Source of the DNA: Oceanobacillus sp. J11TS1
GTDB taxonomy: Bacteria; Bacillota; Bacilli; Bacillales; Amphibacillaceae
Assembly: GCF_018333215.1 (NCBI RefSeq)
Contig: NZ_BORO01000008.1
Coordinates: 84,684-148,683 of the forward strand
Direction: 5' to 3'
DNA: 64,000 nt
The translations under genes were made by a program, and so were the position numbers. Every line of letters begins with the position of its first letter. Within the stretch, counting starts at the first letter, position 1. The notes under the pieces were generated by a model. The model was not told the origin of the DNA, made no database searches, and worked only from the letters and a program-made list of their open reading frames with translations. Below are positions 25,815-34,037 of the stretch, in pieces.

Positions 25815-28274
25815 TTGGATCAAACAGAGAAATATTTAGATCTTCCTTTAGAAGAAGTAATAGGAGATCGTTTTGGAAGATACAGTAAATATATCATTCA
25901 AGATCGTGCACTTCCCGATGCTAGAGATGGATTAAAGCCTGTGCAGCGGCGTATACTTTATGCGATGCATGTAGATAGAAATACGCATGAAAAGAATTTT
26001 AGAAAAGCGGCTAAGACGGTTGGAACAGTTATTGGTAACTATCATCCTCATGGAGATTCTTCTGTTTATGAAGCAATGGTGCGCCTAAGCCAAGACTGGA
26101 AAGTTCGTAATGGGCTCATTGAAATGCATGGTAATAATGGCAGTATCGATGGCGATCCACCCGCTGCAATGAGGTACACAGAAGCAAGATTATCTCCTAT
26201 AGCATCGGAGCTTCTTCGGGATATTGATAAAGAGACGGTCGAATACATTCCTAACTTTGATGAAACAACAGATGAACCCGTTGTTTTGCCAGCCAAATTT
26301 CCGAACTTGCTCGTGAATGGTTCAACAGGAATTTCTGCGGGGTATGCAACGGATATTCCTCCTCATAATTTAGGCGAAGTAATTGATGCGGTCATTATGC
26401 GCATTGATAAACCAGAGGTCAGTGTAGATGATTTAATGCGTGTGCTGAAAGGACCTGATTTCCCAACAGGCGGAATTATTCAAGGGATTGAAGGAATTAA
26501 AAAAGCATATAAGACGGGAAAAGGAAAAGTTGTTGTACGAGGAAAGGCCGCTATCGAAAGCTTAAAAGGCAATCGTGAACAAATCGTGATCACAGAGATT
26601 CCGTATGAAATAAATAAGGCAACGATGGTAAAGAAAATGGATGAGCTTCGTATTGATCGAAAGGTCGAAGGAATTGCTGAAGTACGTGATGAGACTGACC
26701 GAACTGGATTGCGTATTGTTGTTGAATTAAAGAAAGATGCAAATAGTGAAGGTATTTTAAACTTTTTATATAAAAACACAGACTTACAAATTACCTACCA
26801 TTTTAATATGGTTGCCATTAAAGATAAAACGCCAATGCTTTTATCATTGCCACAGCTTCTCGACGCATATATCAGCCATCAGCGCGAGGTTGTCACAAAT
26901 CAAACCCGCTTCGATTTAAACAAGGCTAAAACAAGAGCACATATCGTTGAAGGTTTAATTAAAGCTATTTCGATCTTAGATGAATTGATTGCAACAATTC
27001 GTGCATCAAAAGATAAAGCAGATGCAAAAAATCAAATCATGATGAAGTACGGATTTACGGAACCTCAAGCAGAGGCTATCGTTAATCTACAGCTCTATCG
27101 ATTAACAAATACGGATATTGTTCAATTAGAGGAAGAAGCTAGAGAATTGCAGAAACAAGTGGAAAAGCTTTCTGCCATCCTTGAAAGTGAAAAGAAATTG
27201 CTTCAAACAATTAAGAGTGATTTGAAACAGCTCAAGAAAAAATTTACAGACGCTCGGCGTACCCATATTGAAGACAAAGTAGAAGAATTAAAGATTAATA
27301 TTGAAGTTACGGTTGCAAGCGAAGATGTATTAGTTTCTATCACCAGGGATGGTTATGTGAAGCGGACCAGCTTACGTTCCTATGCGGCTTCAAATAATCA
27401 AGACTTACCATTGAAAGATGATGATCATCCAATAAGTCTATTAGAGGTTAACACGACAGATGATTTATTACTCTTTACGAATAAGGGCAGATATATTTTA
27501 TGTGCTGTTCATGAACTGCCAGACATTCGCTGGAAGGACATGGGGCAACATATTTCCCATATCGTACCTTTAGAAAAAGAAGAACACCTGATTAACGTGA
27601 TTCCTGTTCGTGATTTTAAAGAAGAGGAAGGCTTCTTAATGTTCTTTACAAGAAATGGTATGGTTAAAAAAACCGAATTCCAGCTTTATGAAGCACAGCG
27701 TCGGGGAAAAGCATTAATTGCCTTAAATCTAAAAGGGAATGATGAACTGGTTCAAGTAAGTCGTACAGATGGAAACAAGGATATTTTTATCACTACGAAT
27801 AAGGGCTATGGTTTATGGTATGAGGAAGCTGAGGTATCCATTGTCGGTCAAAGAGCAGCTGGCGTAAAATCCATTGCTTTAAAGGATGATGATTTTGTAG
27901 TGAATGGACAAGTATTTGATCAAGAAGCAAAAAAAGATTTATTTGTAATAACACAGCGTGGAGCTTGTAAACGGATGAAGTTAAAATCCTTTGAAAAAGC
28001 AAGCCGCGCGAAACGTGGGTTAATTATGCTGAAAGAATTAAAGAAAAAAGCCCATCGAATTCAAGGATTTTTTATGGTTAGTAAGCAAGAAACCATTTGT
28101 TATGAAACGAAAAATGGGGAAACCCATAAAGTATATCCTTTAGAGTTGTCCATAGCCGATCGTTATAGCAATGGGTCGTTTATTGTAGATACCGACCAAA
28201 CTGGTGAAGTAATCGAGGTATATAAGGAAACAACTTATGAAAAACCATTTGGAAATACAGACAACGAAACATAA
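25815..28274 (+). CDS. parC: DNA topoisomerase IV subunit A (ParC)
   Basis: ParC cuts and rejoins DNA in topoisomerase IV. The 819-residue protein has the winged-helix region with the active tyrosine in AAMRYTEARLS. The quinolone-determining segment YHPHGDSSVYEAMVRLSQDW keeps the Ser and Glu of susceptible enzymes. A coiled-coil tower and a C-terminal beta-pinwheel follow. The wording is closer to Staphylococcus GrlA and B. subtilis ParC than to GyrA, since a canonical GyrA box is absent. Start is TTG 25815, with AAGGAGTG upstream. It ends at a strong terminator. Confidence 0.97.
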   Translation: MDQTEKYLDLPLEEVIGDRFGRYSKYIIQDRALPDARDGLKPVQRRILYAMHVDRNTHEKNFRKAAKTVGTVIGNYHPHGDSSVYEAMVRLSQDWKVRNGLIEMHGNNGSIDGDPPAAMRYTEARLSPIASELLRDIDKETVEYIPNFDETTDEPVVLPAKFPNLLVNGSTGISAGYATDIPPHNLGEVIDAVIMRIDKPEVSVDDLMRVLKGPDFPTGGIIQGIEGIKKAYKTGKGKVVVRGKAAIESLKGNREQIVITEIPYEINKATMVKKMDELRIDRKVEGIAEVRDETDRTGLRIVVELKKDANSEGILNFLYKNTDLQITYHFNMVAIKDKTPMLLSLPQLLDAYISHQREVVTNQTRFDLNKAKTRAHIVEGLIKAISILDELIATIRASKDKADAKNQIMMKYGFTEPQAEAIVNLQLYRLTNTDIVQLEEEARELQKQVEKLSAILESEKKLLQTIKSDLKQLKKKFTDARRTHIEDKVEELKINIEVTVASEDVLVSITRDGYVKRTSLRSYAASNNQDLPLKDDDHPISLLEVNTTDDLLLFTNKGRYILCAVHELPDIRWKDMGQHISHIVPLEKEEHLINVIPVRDFKEEEGFLMFFTRNGMVKKTEFQLYEAQRRGKALIALNLKGNDELVQVSRTDGNKDIFITTNKGYGLWYEEAEVSIVGQRAAGVKSIALKDDDFVVNGQVFDQEAKKDLFVITQRGACKRMKLKSFEKASRAKRGLIMLKELKKKAHRIQGFFMVSKQETICYETKNGETHKVYPLELSIADRYSNGSFIVDTDQTGEVIEVYKETTYEKPFGNTDNET

Positions 28275-28283
28275 GAAATAAGG

Positions 28284-28326
28284 AAATCTCCTTAACGTGT
28301 AACAGCACCGTTAGGGAGATTTTTTA
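28284..28326 (+). terminator. Terminator after parC
   Basis: AAATCTCCTTAACG pairs with CGTTAGGGAGATTT (one mismatch or G-U pair), followed by TTTT. Confidence 0.85.
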
Positions 28327-28377
28327 TAAGAAAAAAGAAAACATTACGCTAATCAAAAAAACATTTTATCTTTTTCT

Positions 28378-28423
28378 TTGCCTAACTCCCAGGTTTTGAT
28401 AAAATAGAATGGAAGCGCATTCA
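28378..28423 (+). promoter_or_regulatory. Promoter with CcpA (cre) site before the acyl-CoA operon
   Basis: TGGAAGCGCATTCA (28410-28423) agrees with the cre consensus TGNAARCGNWWWCA at every position, with A/T on both flanks. It lies just downstream of a sigma-A-like promoter (TTGCCT around 28378, TAAAAT at about 28400-28405), a position where CcpA blocks transcription. About 190 bases separate it from the first gene. Catabolite repression of this degradation operon is therefore likely. Confidence 0.6.
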
Positions 28424-28609
28424 AACAGGTGATTTGTGTTTGATCGCATGATCTGCCAATCTATTGTGAATAAAAGAGCAGTTTAAGTTCTTAACCCATT
28501 TAATTGGAAGTATGATAAATAAATGATGTTAATCCAGACGATGATAGCTTCATTTTATTTAACAAAAATAATTGAATGGATTCCATTTTAGGCAAAAGGG
28601 GGCACGAGG

Positions 28610-29752
28610 ATGAATTTTGATTTAACGAAAGAACAGAAGATGATTCAGCAGATGGTTTCTGACTTTGCGGAAAAGACAATACGGCCAAGAGCAATTGAAA
28701 TCGATGTCAATGCTGCTTTTCCAGAAGACATCTTTCAGGAGATGGGAAAGCTTGGTTTATTAGGTATTCCATTTCCTGAAAACTATGGCGGCTCTGCCGG
28801 TGATACGATTTCATATGCTATCGCTGTAGAGGAAATCGGCCGCTGCTGTGGAAGTACTGGATTAAGCTATGCAGCAGCAGTTTCTTTAGGAGCCAGTCCT
28901 ATTTACTATTTTGGAACAGAAGAACAGAAACAAACGTTTCTAAAGCCAATTGCTGAAGGGCGTTCGTTAGGAGCGTTTGGCTTAACAGAGCCAAATGCAG
29001 GATCAGATTCTGGAGGTACAAGAACGACTGCAAAGCTAGATGGCGATGACTATATTATTCAAGGAGAAAAATGTTTTATTACAAATGCAAGCTTTGCAGA
29101 TTTTATTATTGTTACGGCAGTCACCAAAAGAGATGCAAACAATAAGAATAGAATTTCTGCCATCATTATCCCGACAGATGCGGAAGGGGTTACGATTCGC
29201 AGTAATTATGAAAAAATGGGAGTTCGCGGATCTGATACAGCTGAGGTCATCTTGGATAACGTTCGTGTTCCCAAAGAGAATTTACTCGGTACGAAGCATC
29301 AAGGACATCAACAATTTTTGAAAACACTAGATGGGGGAAGGATTTCCATTGCTGCATTAGCTGTCGGTATTGCCCAAGCCGCATTAGACCGCTCCCTGCA
29401 ATATGCAAAAGACCGTAAACAGTTCGGCAAATCAATTTCCAGCTTTCAGGCGATTCAATTTAAATTAGCCGATATGGCAATGGAAATTGAGCTTGCTCGT
29501 AATATGGTTTATAAAGCAGCCTGGTTAAAAGACCAAAATAGAAATTATTCTAAAGAAGCTGCATACGCCAAATTATATGCAACAGAAATGGCGTTCCGTG
29601 CAGCAAATCAAGCTATACAAATTCATGGCGGGTATGGTTATATGCGTGAATATGAAGTAGAAAGACTATTACGGGATGCGAAACTCTTAGAAATTGGCGA
29701 GGGAACTTCAGAAATTCAGCGAGTGGTTATCGCAAGACTTCTAGGTTGCTAG
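28610..29752 (+). CDS. Acyl-CoA dehydrogenase (YngJ-like)
   Basis: This FAD-dependent dehydrogenase oxidises an acyl-CoA to the 2,3-enoyl-CoA. The 380-residue protein shows the three standard domains: [13 protein letters not shown] and [11 protein letters not shown] (middle beta domain), [22 protein letters not shown], and the C-terminal [21 protein letters not shown] and GEGTSEIQR. The Glu in GEGTSEIQ occupies the catalytic position of short/medium-chain enzymes; isovaleryl-CoA dehydrogenases have a small residue there. Start ATG with AAAGGGGG. First gene of a five-gene operon resembling B. subtilis yngJ-yngHB-yngE. Confidence 0.93.
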   Translation: MNFDLTKEQKMIQQMVSDFAEKTIRPRAIEIDVNAAFPEDIFQEMGKLGLLGIPFPENYGGSAGDTISYAIAVEEIGRCCGSTGLSYAAAVSLGASPIYYFGTEEQKQTFLKPIAEGRSLGAFGLTEPNAGSDSGGTRTTAKLDGDDYIIQGEKCFITNASFADFIIVTAVTKRDANNKNRISAIIIPTDAEGVTIRSNYEKMGVRGSDTAEVILDNVRVPKENLLGTKHQGHQQFLKTLDGGRISIAALAVGIAQAALDRSLQYAKDRKQFGKSISSFQAIQFKLADMAMEIELARNMVYKAAWLKDQNRNYSKEAAYAKLYATEMAFRAANQAIQIHGGYGYMREYEVERLLRDAKLLEIGEGTSEIQRVVIARLLGC

Positions 29753-29768
29753 AGAAGGGAGGAAGCCC

Positions 29769-31124
29769 ATGATAAAAAAAGTATTGATTGCTAATCGGGG
29801 GGAAATAGCAAGAAGAATTATTCGTACTTGTAAACAATTAGGCATTCAAACTGTAGCTGTATATTCGGATGCAGATCAAAATGCTTTATTTAAAAAAGAT
29901 GCTGACGAGGCTTATCATATTGGACCTTCACAAGTACAGAAAAGCTACCTTCAATTAGATAAAATAATGGAAGTTGCTGAAATTTCAAACGTAGATGCGA
30001 TTCACCCAGGTTATGGTTTTTTAAGTGAAAGTCCAACATTCGCTGAGCGCTGCAGGGAAGAAAATATCATTTTTATCGGGCCTGAAGCAGACATTTTAAG
30101 ATTGATGGGCAGTAAGATTGAAGCAAGAAAAGCAATGATAAAAGCCGGCGTGCCGGTCATTCCTGGGACAGACCACGCTGTAGATTCCGCAAGAGATGCT
30201 GTAGCTATTGCGGAACAGATTGGCTATCCGGTGATGTTAAAAGCCTCTGCAGGCGGAGGCGGTATCGGAATGGAAGTAGTACATTCAGCCGCTGAACTAC
30301 AAAAAGCTTTCGAAAACAATTCCAAAAGAGCAGAAACATTTTTTGGTGATGGAGCAATGTTTTTAGAAAAGCATCTACAAAATAGCAGACATATTGAAGT
30401 ACAGGTATTAGCAGATCATCATGGTAATACCGTTCATTTATTTGAACGAGAGTGCTCGATTCAGCGCCGAAATCAGAAGGTGTTAGAAGAAGCTCCCTCT
30501 CCAGCCATTTCTGAAGAGCTTCGCGTCAATTTAGGGAAGACAGCAGTAAAAGCTGCAGAAGCAATTCACTATACAAATGCTGGAACGATTGAATTCTTAG
30601 TCGATGAAAAGGAGCATTTTTACTTTTTAGAAATGAATACACGTATTCAGGTGGAACATCCAATAACAGAGGAAATTACGGGTATTGACATCGTTAAAGA
30701 ACAAATCAATATTGCCAATAATCAAGTACTTCCGTTTCAGCAAGACGAAATACAAAGAAACGGGCATGCGATTGAGGTAAGAATTTATGCAGAAGATCCC
30801 ATTCGTTTTTTTCCGTCGCCAGGAACAATTACTAGACTTGAATTGCCTAAAGGAGAAGGTGTTCGCAACGAATGTGCTGTCACCTCGGGAGATAAAGTGA
30901 CCCCCTTTTATGATCCAATGGTTGCCAAACTCGTTGTTTACGGAGAAAATCGTTCCGAAGCAATAGATAAATTAAAAGAAACACTGCATCAATTTAAAGT
31001 GGAAGGAATAAAAACAAACATACCGATGCTTCAAGAAATTATAACGTATGAGGCATTTATAGAAGGAGACACACAAACATCCTTTTTAAGGAAATATTAT
31101 CAACCAACAACAGGAGGGAATTAA
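29769..31124 (+). CDS. Biotin carboxylase of an acyl-CoA carboxylase (YngH/AccC2-like)
   Basis: This enzyme carboxylates biotin with ATP and bicarbonate. The 451-residue ATP-grasp protein has the N-terminal start IKKVLIANRGEIARRIIRTC, the glycine-rich ATP loop KASAGGGGIGMEVV, the catalytic region FLEMNTRIQVEHPITEEITG and the usual C-terminal domain. Because a separate biotin protein and a carboxyltransferase follow in the operon, it probably serves a 3-methylcrotonyl-CoA or similar carboxylase rather than fatty-acid synthesis. ATG with GGAGGA upstream, 17 bases after the dehydrogenase. Confidence 0.94.
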   Translation: MIKKVLIANRGEIARRIIRTCKQLGIQTVAVYSDADQNALFKKDADEAYHIGPSQVQKSYLQLDKIMEVAEISNVDAIHPGYGFLSESPTFAERCREENIIFIGPEADILRLMGSKIEARKAMIKAGVPVIPGTDHAVDSARDAVAIAEQIGYPVMLKASAGGGGIGMEVVHSAAELQKAFENNSKRAETFFGDGAMFLEKHLQNSRHIEVQVLADHHGNTVHLFERECSIQRRNQKVLEEAPSPAISEELRVNLGKTAVKAAEAIHYTNAGTIEFLVDEKEHFYFLEMNTRIQVEHPITEEITGIDIVKEQINIANNQVLPFQQDEIQRNGHAIEVRIYAEDPIRFFPSPGTITRLELPKGEGVRNECAVTSGDKVTPFYDPMVAKLVVYGENRSEAIDKLKETLHQFKVEGIKTNIPMLQEIITYEAFIEGDTQTSFLRKYYQPTTGGN

Positions 31125-31125
31125 T

Positions 31126-31335
31126 ATGGAAATCAAAGCATCGATGGCAGGAAATGTATGGAAAATTACAGTTCAGCAAGGAGAAGCAGTAGAGGCAGGC
31201 CAAGATATTGTTATTTTAGAATCTATGAAAATGGAAATTCCAATTGCTTCGGAGGAAAAAGGTATTTTAAAGGAATGGAAAGTACAAGAAGGCGATTTTG
31301 TTGATGAAGGAGATACGATAGCTATCGTTGAATAA
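31126..31335 (+). CDS. Biotin/lipoyl attachment protein (YngHB-like)
   Basis: This 69-residue stand-alone biotinyl domain carries the carboxyl group between the carboxylase and the carboxyltransferase. The biotinylated lysine is in the canonical ESMKMEIPI motif (about residue 35). The length equals the minimal biotinyl fold and matches YngHB/BLAP of B. subtilis (about 70 residues). It starts at ATG one base after the stop of the biotin carboxylase gene, with AGGAGG upstream. Confidence 0.95.
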   Translation: MEIKASMAGNVWKITVQQGEAVEAGQDIVILESMKMEIPIASEEKGILKEWKVQEGDFVDEGDTIAIVE

Positions 31336-31356
31336 ATTAGTTTGGGGTGTATGCCT

Positions 31357-32136
31357 GTGCAATGTGTAAACTATGAAATCATTCATGAGAAAATAGCAGT
31401 ATTAACATTAAATCGGCCGAAAGCTGCAAATGCGTTATCTGTCGCATTATTAACAGAATTAGAGGATTGTATTAAAAAGATCAGGACTACAAAAGAAATC
31501 GGTTGTGTGATTTTAACAGGAAGTGGAGAGAAAGCTTTTTGTGCAGGTGCTGATTTAAAAGAAAGGAAAAATATGAGCGACAAAGAGGTTATTGCCGCCG
31601 TCCAGAAAATTGGCAGCGTTGCCACTGCGATCGAAAAAATAGAAGTGCCAGTTATCGCTGCAATCAATGGTACAGCTTTGGGAGGAGGACTTGAACTCGC
31701 ACTGGCCTGTGACCTGCGGATTGCGGCAAATCATGTAAAGTTAGGATTAACAGAAACGGCTCTAGCAATCATACCGGGTGCTGGTGGTACGCAGCGATTA
31801 CCTAGATTGATAGGCATCGGGCAAGCAAAGCTGCTTATATACACAGCCAAAGCCATTTCAGCAGAGGACGCGCTCGGCATCGGGCTGATTGAGCGGTCAG
31901 TCGATTTCTTGGATTTACGAGGTGAAACGATCAAATTAGCTAAACAGATAACGAAAAATGGACCTATCGCTATCAGACAGGCCAAAAAAGCAATCAATCA
32001 AGGGATCGAGCTTCCAATTGATAAGGCGCTTCAAATAGAACACCAATCCTATTTAGAAGTTATACCGACTAAAGATAGAAAAGAAGGCCTTCTTGCTTTT
32101 CAAGAGAAGAGAGAACCCAATTATCAAGGATACTAA
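31357..32136 (+). CDS. Enoyl-CoA hydratase, methylglutaconyl-CoA-hydratase-like (YngF)
   Basis: This crotonase-fold hydratase of about 259 residues has the oxyanion segment AFCAGADLKERK, the glycine loop NGTALGGGLELALACDLRIAA and GLTETALAIIPGAGGTQRLPR, with the catalytic Glu in LTET. That last motif is very like AUH-type methylglutaconyl-CoA hydratases. The GTG at 31357 has GGGGTG seven to nine bases upstream; the ATG at 31351 and TTG at 31342 are alternatives. Together with the carboxylase subunits it suggests leucine or isoprenoid-type acyl degradation. The specificity is inferred. Confidence 0.9.
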   Translation: MQCVNYEIIHEKIAVLTLNRPKAANALSVALLTELEDCIKKIRTTKEIGCVILTGSGEKAFCAGADLKERKNMSDKEVIAAVQKIGSVATAIEKIEVPVIAAINGTALGGGLELALACDLRIAANHVKLGLTETALAIIPGAGGTQRLPRLIGIGQAKLLIYTAKAISAEDALGIGLIERSVDFLDLRGETIKLAKQITKNGPIAIRQAKKAINQGIELPIDKALQIEHQSYLEVIPTKDRKEGLLAFQEKREPNYQGY

Positions 32137-32157
32137 AGTAGGAAGGAGAATGCTTAT

Positions 32158-33687
32158 ATGAGTAAGGAAAAGGAGCTGCGTGATCGTATTGAAAAAATTA
32201 AAAAGGGGGGAAAACAAAAATATCATGACAGCAATACTGAAAAGGGGAAACTTTTTGCAAGAGAAAGAATCAATCTCCTTTTTGATTCTCATGATGTCAT
32301 AGAAGATGGTATATTTGCGAATGTGATGGCTGAGGATTTGCCAGCAGATGGCGTGATAACTGTTACAGGAAAAATAAATGGTCAAACAGTTTGTGCGATG
32401 GCCAATGATTCTACTGTCAAAGCTGGCAGCTGGGGGCAGCGGACAGTAGAGAAGATCTTACGTATTCAAGAAACTGCTGAACGGTTAGAAGTACCGATGG
32501 TTTATCTTGTTGACTCTGCAGGTGCGAGGATTACAGATCAAATTGATATGTTTCCCGGAAGAAGAGGAGCGGGACGTATTTTTTACAATCAAATCAAACT
32601 TTCTGGAAGGGTCCCGCAAATTTGCTTATTATTTGGACCATCTGCAGCTGGCGGGGCGTATATTCCTGCTTTTTGCGATACTGTTGTCATGGTGGATGGT
32701 AATGCCTCGATGTATTTAGGCTCTCCACGAATGGCGGAAAAGGTGATTGGCGAGAAGGTTTCCTTAGAAGAAATGGGGGGAGCAAAAATGCATTGTACTA
32801 CCTCAGGAGTAGGTGATGTTTTAGTTGATACCGAAGAGGAGGCCATTCAATTTGCTCAAAAATATTTAACGTATTTCCCTGCTAATTTTCGTGAAAAGCC
32901 TGAGAAGATAGCCTCTGTGGAGCCACAGGCCTTTGACAAATCAATCAGTGAAATTATTCCTGAAAATCAAAACGCTGCTTTTGATATGTATGAGCTGATT
33001 TATCGTACAATCGATAAAGATAGTTTTTGTGAAGTGAAGAAGCGTTTTGCTCCGGAGCTAATCACCGGATTGGCACGGATAGATGGTCAAAGTGTAGGAA
33101 TCATTGCGAACCAGCCCCGTGTAAAAGGCGGTGTCCTTTTTACAGACTCAGCAGATAAAGCAACAAAGTTTATTCAATTATGTGATGCATTTGGGATATC
33201 ATTACTTTTCTTAACCGATGTACCAGGGTTTATGATTGGAACAAGAGTAGAGAAACAGGGGATTATCCGTCACGGTGCAAAAATGCTATTTGCAATGGCT
33301 GAAGTAACTGTTCCTAAAATTTCCGTTATTGTCCGTAAAGCATACGGAGCAGGATTATATGCCATGTCAGGACCTGCTTTTGACCCAGATTGCTGCTTAG
33401 CCTTTCCAAATGCACAAATTGCTGTCATGGGGCCAGAAGCAGCAGTAAATGCAGTAGAAGCAAATAAAATTGCAAAACTTCCAGAAGAAGAGAGAGAGGC
33501 TTATATCCAGGAGAAGCAAGCTGCCTATAAAGAGGATATTGATATCTATCGCTTAGCTTCGGAAATGATTATTGATGATATTATTGATCCAGATCAGCTC
33601 AGGAATGAACTGATAAGACGTTTCTCGATTTATCAGAATAAGAAAAAGCAATTTACAGAGCGCAAACATGGGGTATATCCTGTATAA
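32158..33687 (+). CDS. Acyl-CoA carboxylase, carboxyltransferase subunit (YngE)
   Basis: This subunit moves the carboxyl group from biotin to an acyl-CoA. The 509-residue protein has two crotonase-like halves: the N-half with LVDSAGARITDQIDMFPGRRG and GPSAAGGAYIPAFCD, and the C-half with FLTDVPGFMIGTRVEKQGIIRHGAKML and KAYGAGLYAMSGPAFDPD. This is the single-chain PccB/MccB type, so the operon encodes a complete three-part carboxylase. It is the last gene before a strong terminator. A hydroxymethylglutaryl-CoA lyase gene (yngG in B. subtilis) is not in the cluster. Confidence 0.94.
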   Translation: MSKEKELRDRIEKIKKGGKQKYHDSNTEKGKLFARERINLLFDSHDVIEDGIFANVMAEDLPADGVITVTGKINGQTVCAMANDSTVKAGSWGQRTVEKILRIQETAERLEVPMVYLVDSAGARITDQIDMFPGRRGAGRIFYNQIKLSGRVPQICLLFGPSAAGGAYIPAFCDTVVMVDGNASMYLGSPRMAEKVIGEKVSLEEMGGAKMHCTTSGVGDVLVDTEEEAIQFAQKYLTYFPANFREKPEKIASVEPQAFDKSISEIIPENQNAAFDMYELIYRTIDKDSFCEVKKRFAPELITGLARIDGQSVGIIANQPRVKGGVLFTDSADKATKFIQLCDAFGISLLFLTDVPGFMIGTRVEKQGIIRHGAKMLFAMAEVTVPKISVIVRKAYGAGLYAMSGPAFDPDCCLAFPNAQIAVMGPEAAVNAVEANKIAKLPEEEREAYIQEKQAAYKEDIDIYRLASEMIIDDIIDPDQLRNELIRRFSIYQNKKKQFTERKHGVYPV

Positions 33688-33711
33688 TATATTATTTCCA
33701 ACAGCAATGTT

Positions 33712-33747
33712 AAAACGCTTAGGTCAAAAGCTGCCTAAGCGTTTTTA
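33712..33747 (+). terminator. Terminator of the acyl-CoA operon
   Basis: AAAACGCTTAGG pairs perfectly with CCTAAGCGTTTT around TCAAAAGCTG, then T. Confidence 0.9.
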
Positions 33748-34037
33748 AGTACAAAATTTTACGAACGTGAAGCCATTTTCCAATGATCTCAAGATAAAGT
33801 TCCCAAGACTCTCCTTTAAATTCCGGATTATCAAGGTGATATCCCGATTTTGCCAATTTTAATAAAATAATTCTAAAGCAATAAAGTTCACTATAATAAT
33901 ATTATGTAAACTAAATTTTTTAATACCTAGAATTCAGAACCGATATTACGTATAATAGAAATGGTACATAAAAGTCAGAAATAAACATCATAAACGTTAT
34001 GTGTCGATGTGAATATGTAGAAAAGGGGTAAAGGCTT
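33748..34037. other. Gap before dynA with a short protein-like remnant on the minus strand
   Basis: On the minus strand (about 33872-33748) a frame reads KSGYHLDNPEFKGESWELY and continues with LEIIGKWLHVRKIL, which looks like genuine protein composition. It has no upstream start or ribosome site and is probably a gene relic. The dynA promoter probably includes TATAAT near 33951. Confidence 0.35.
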
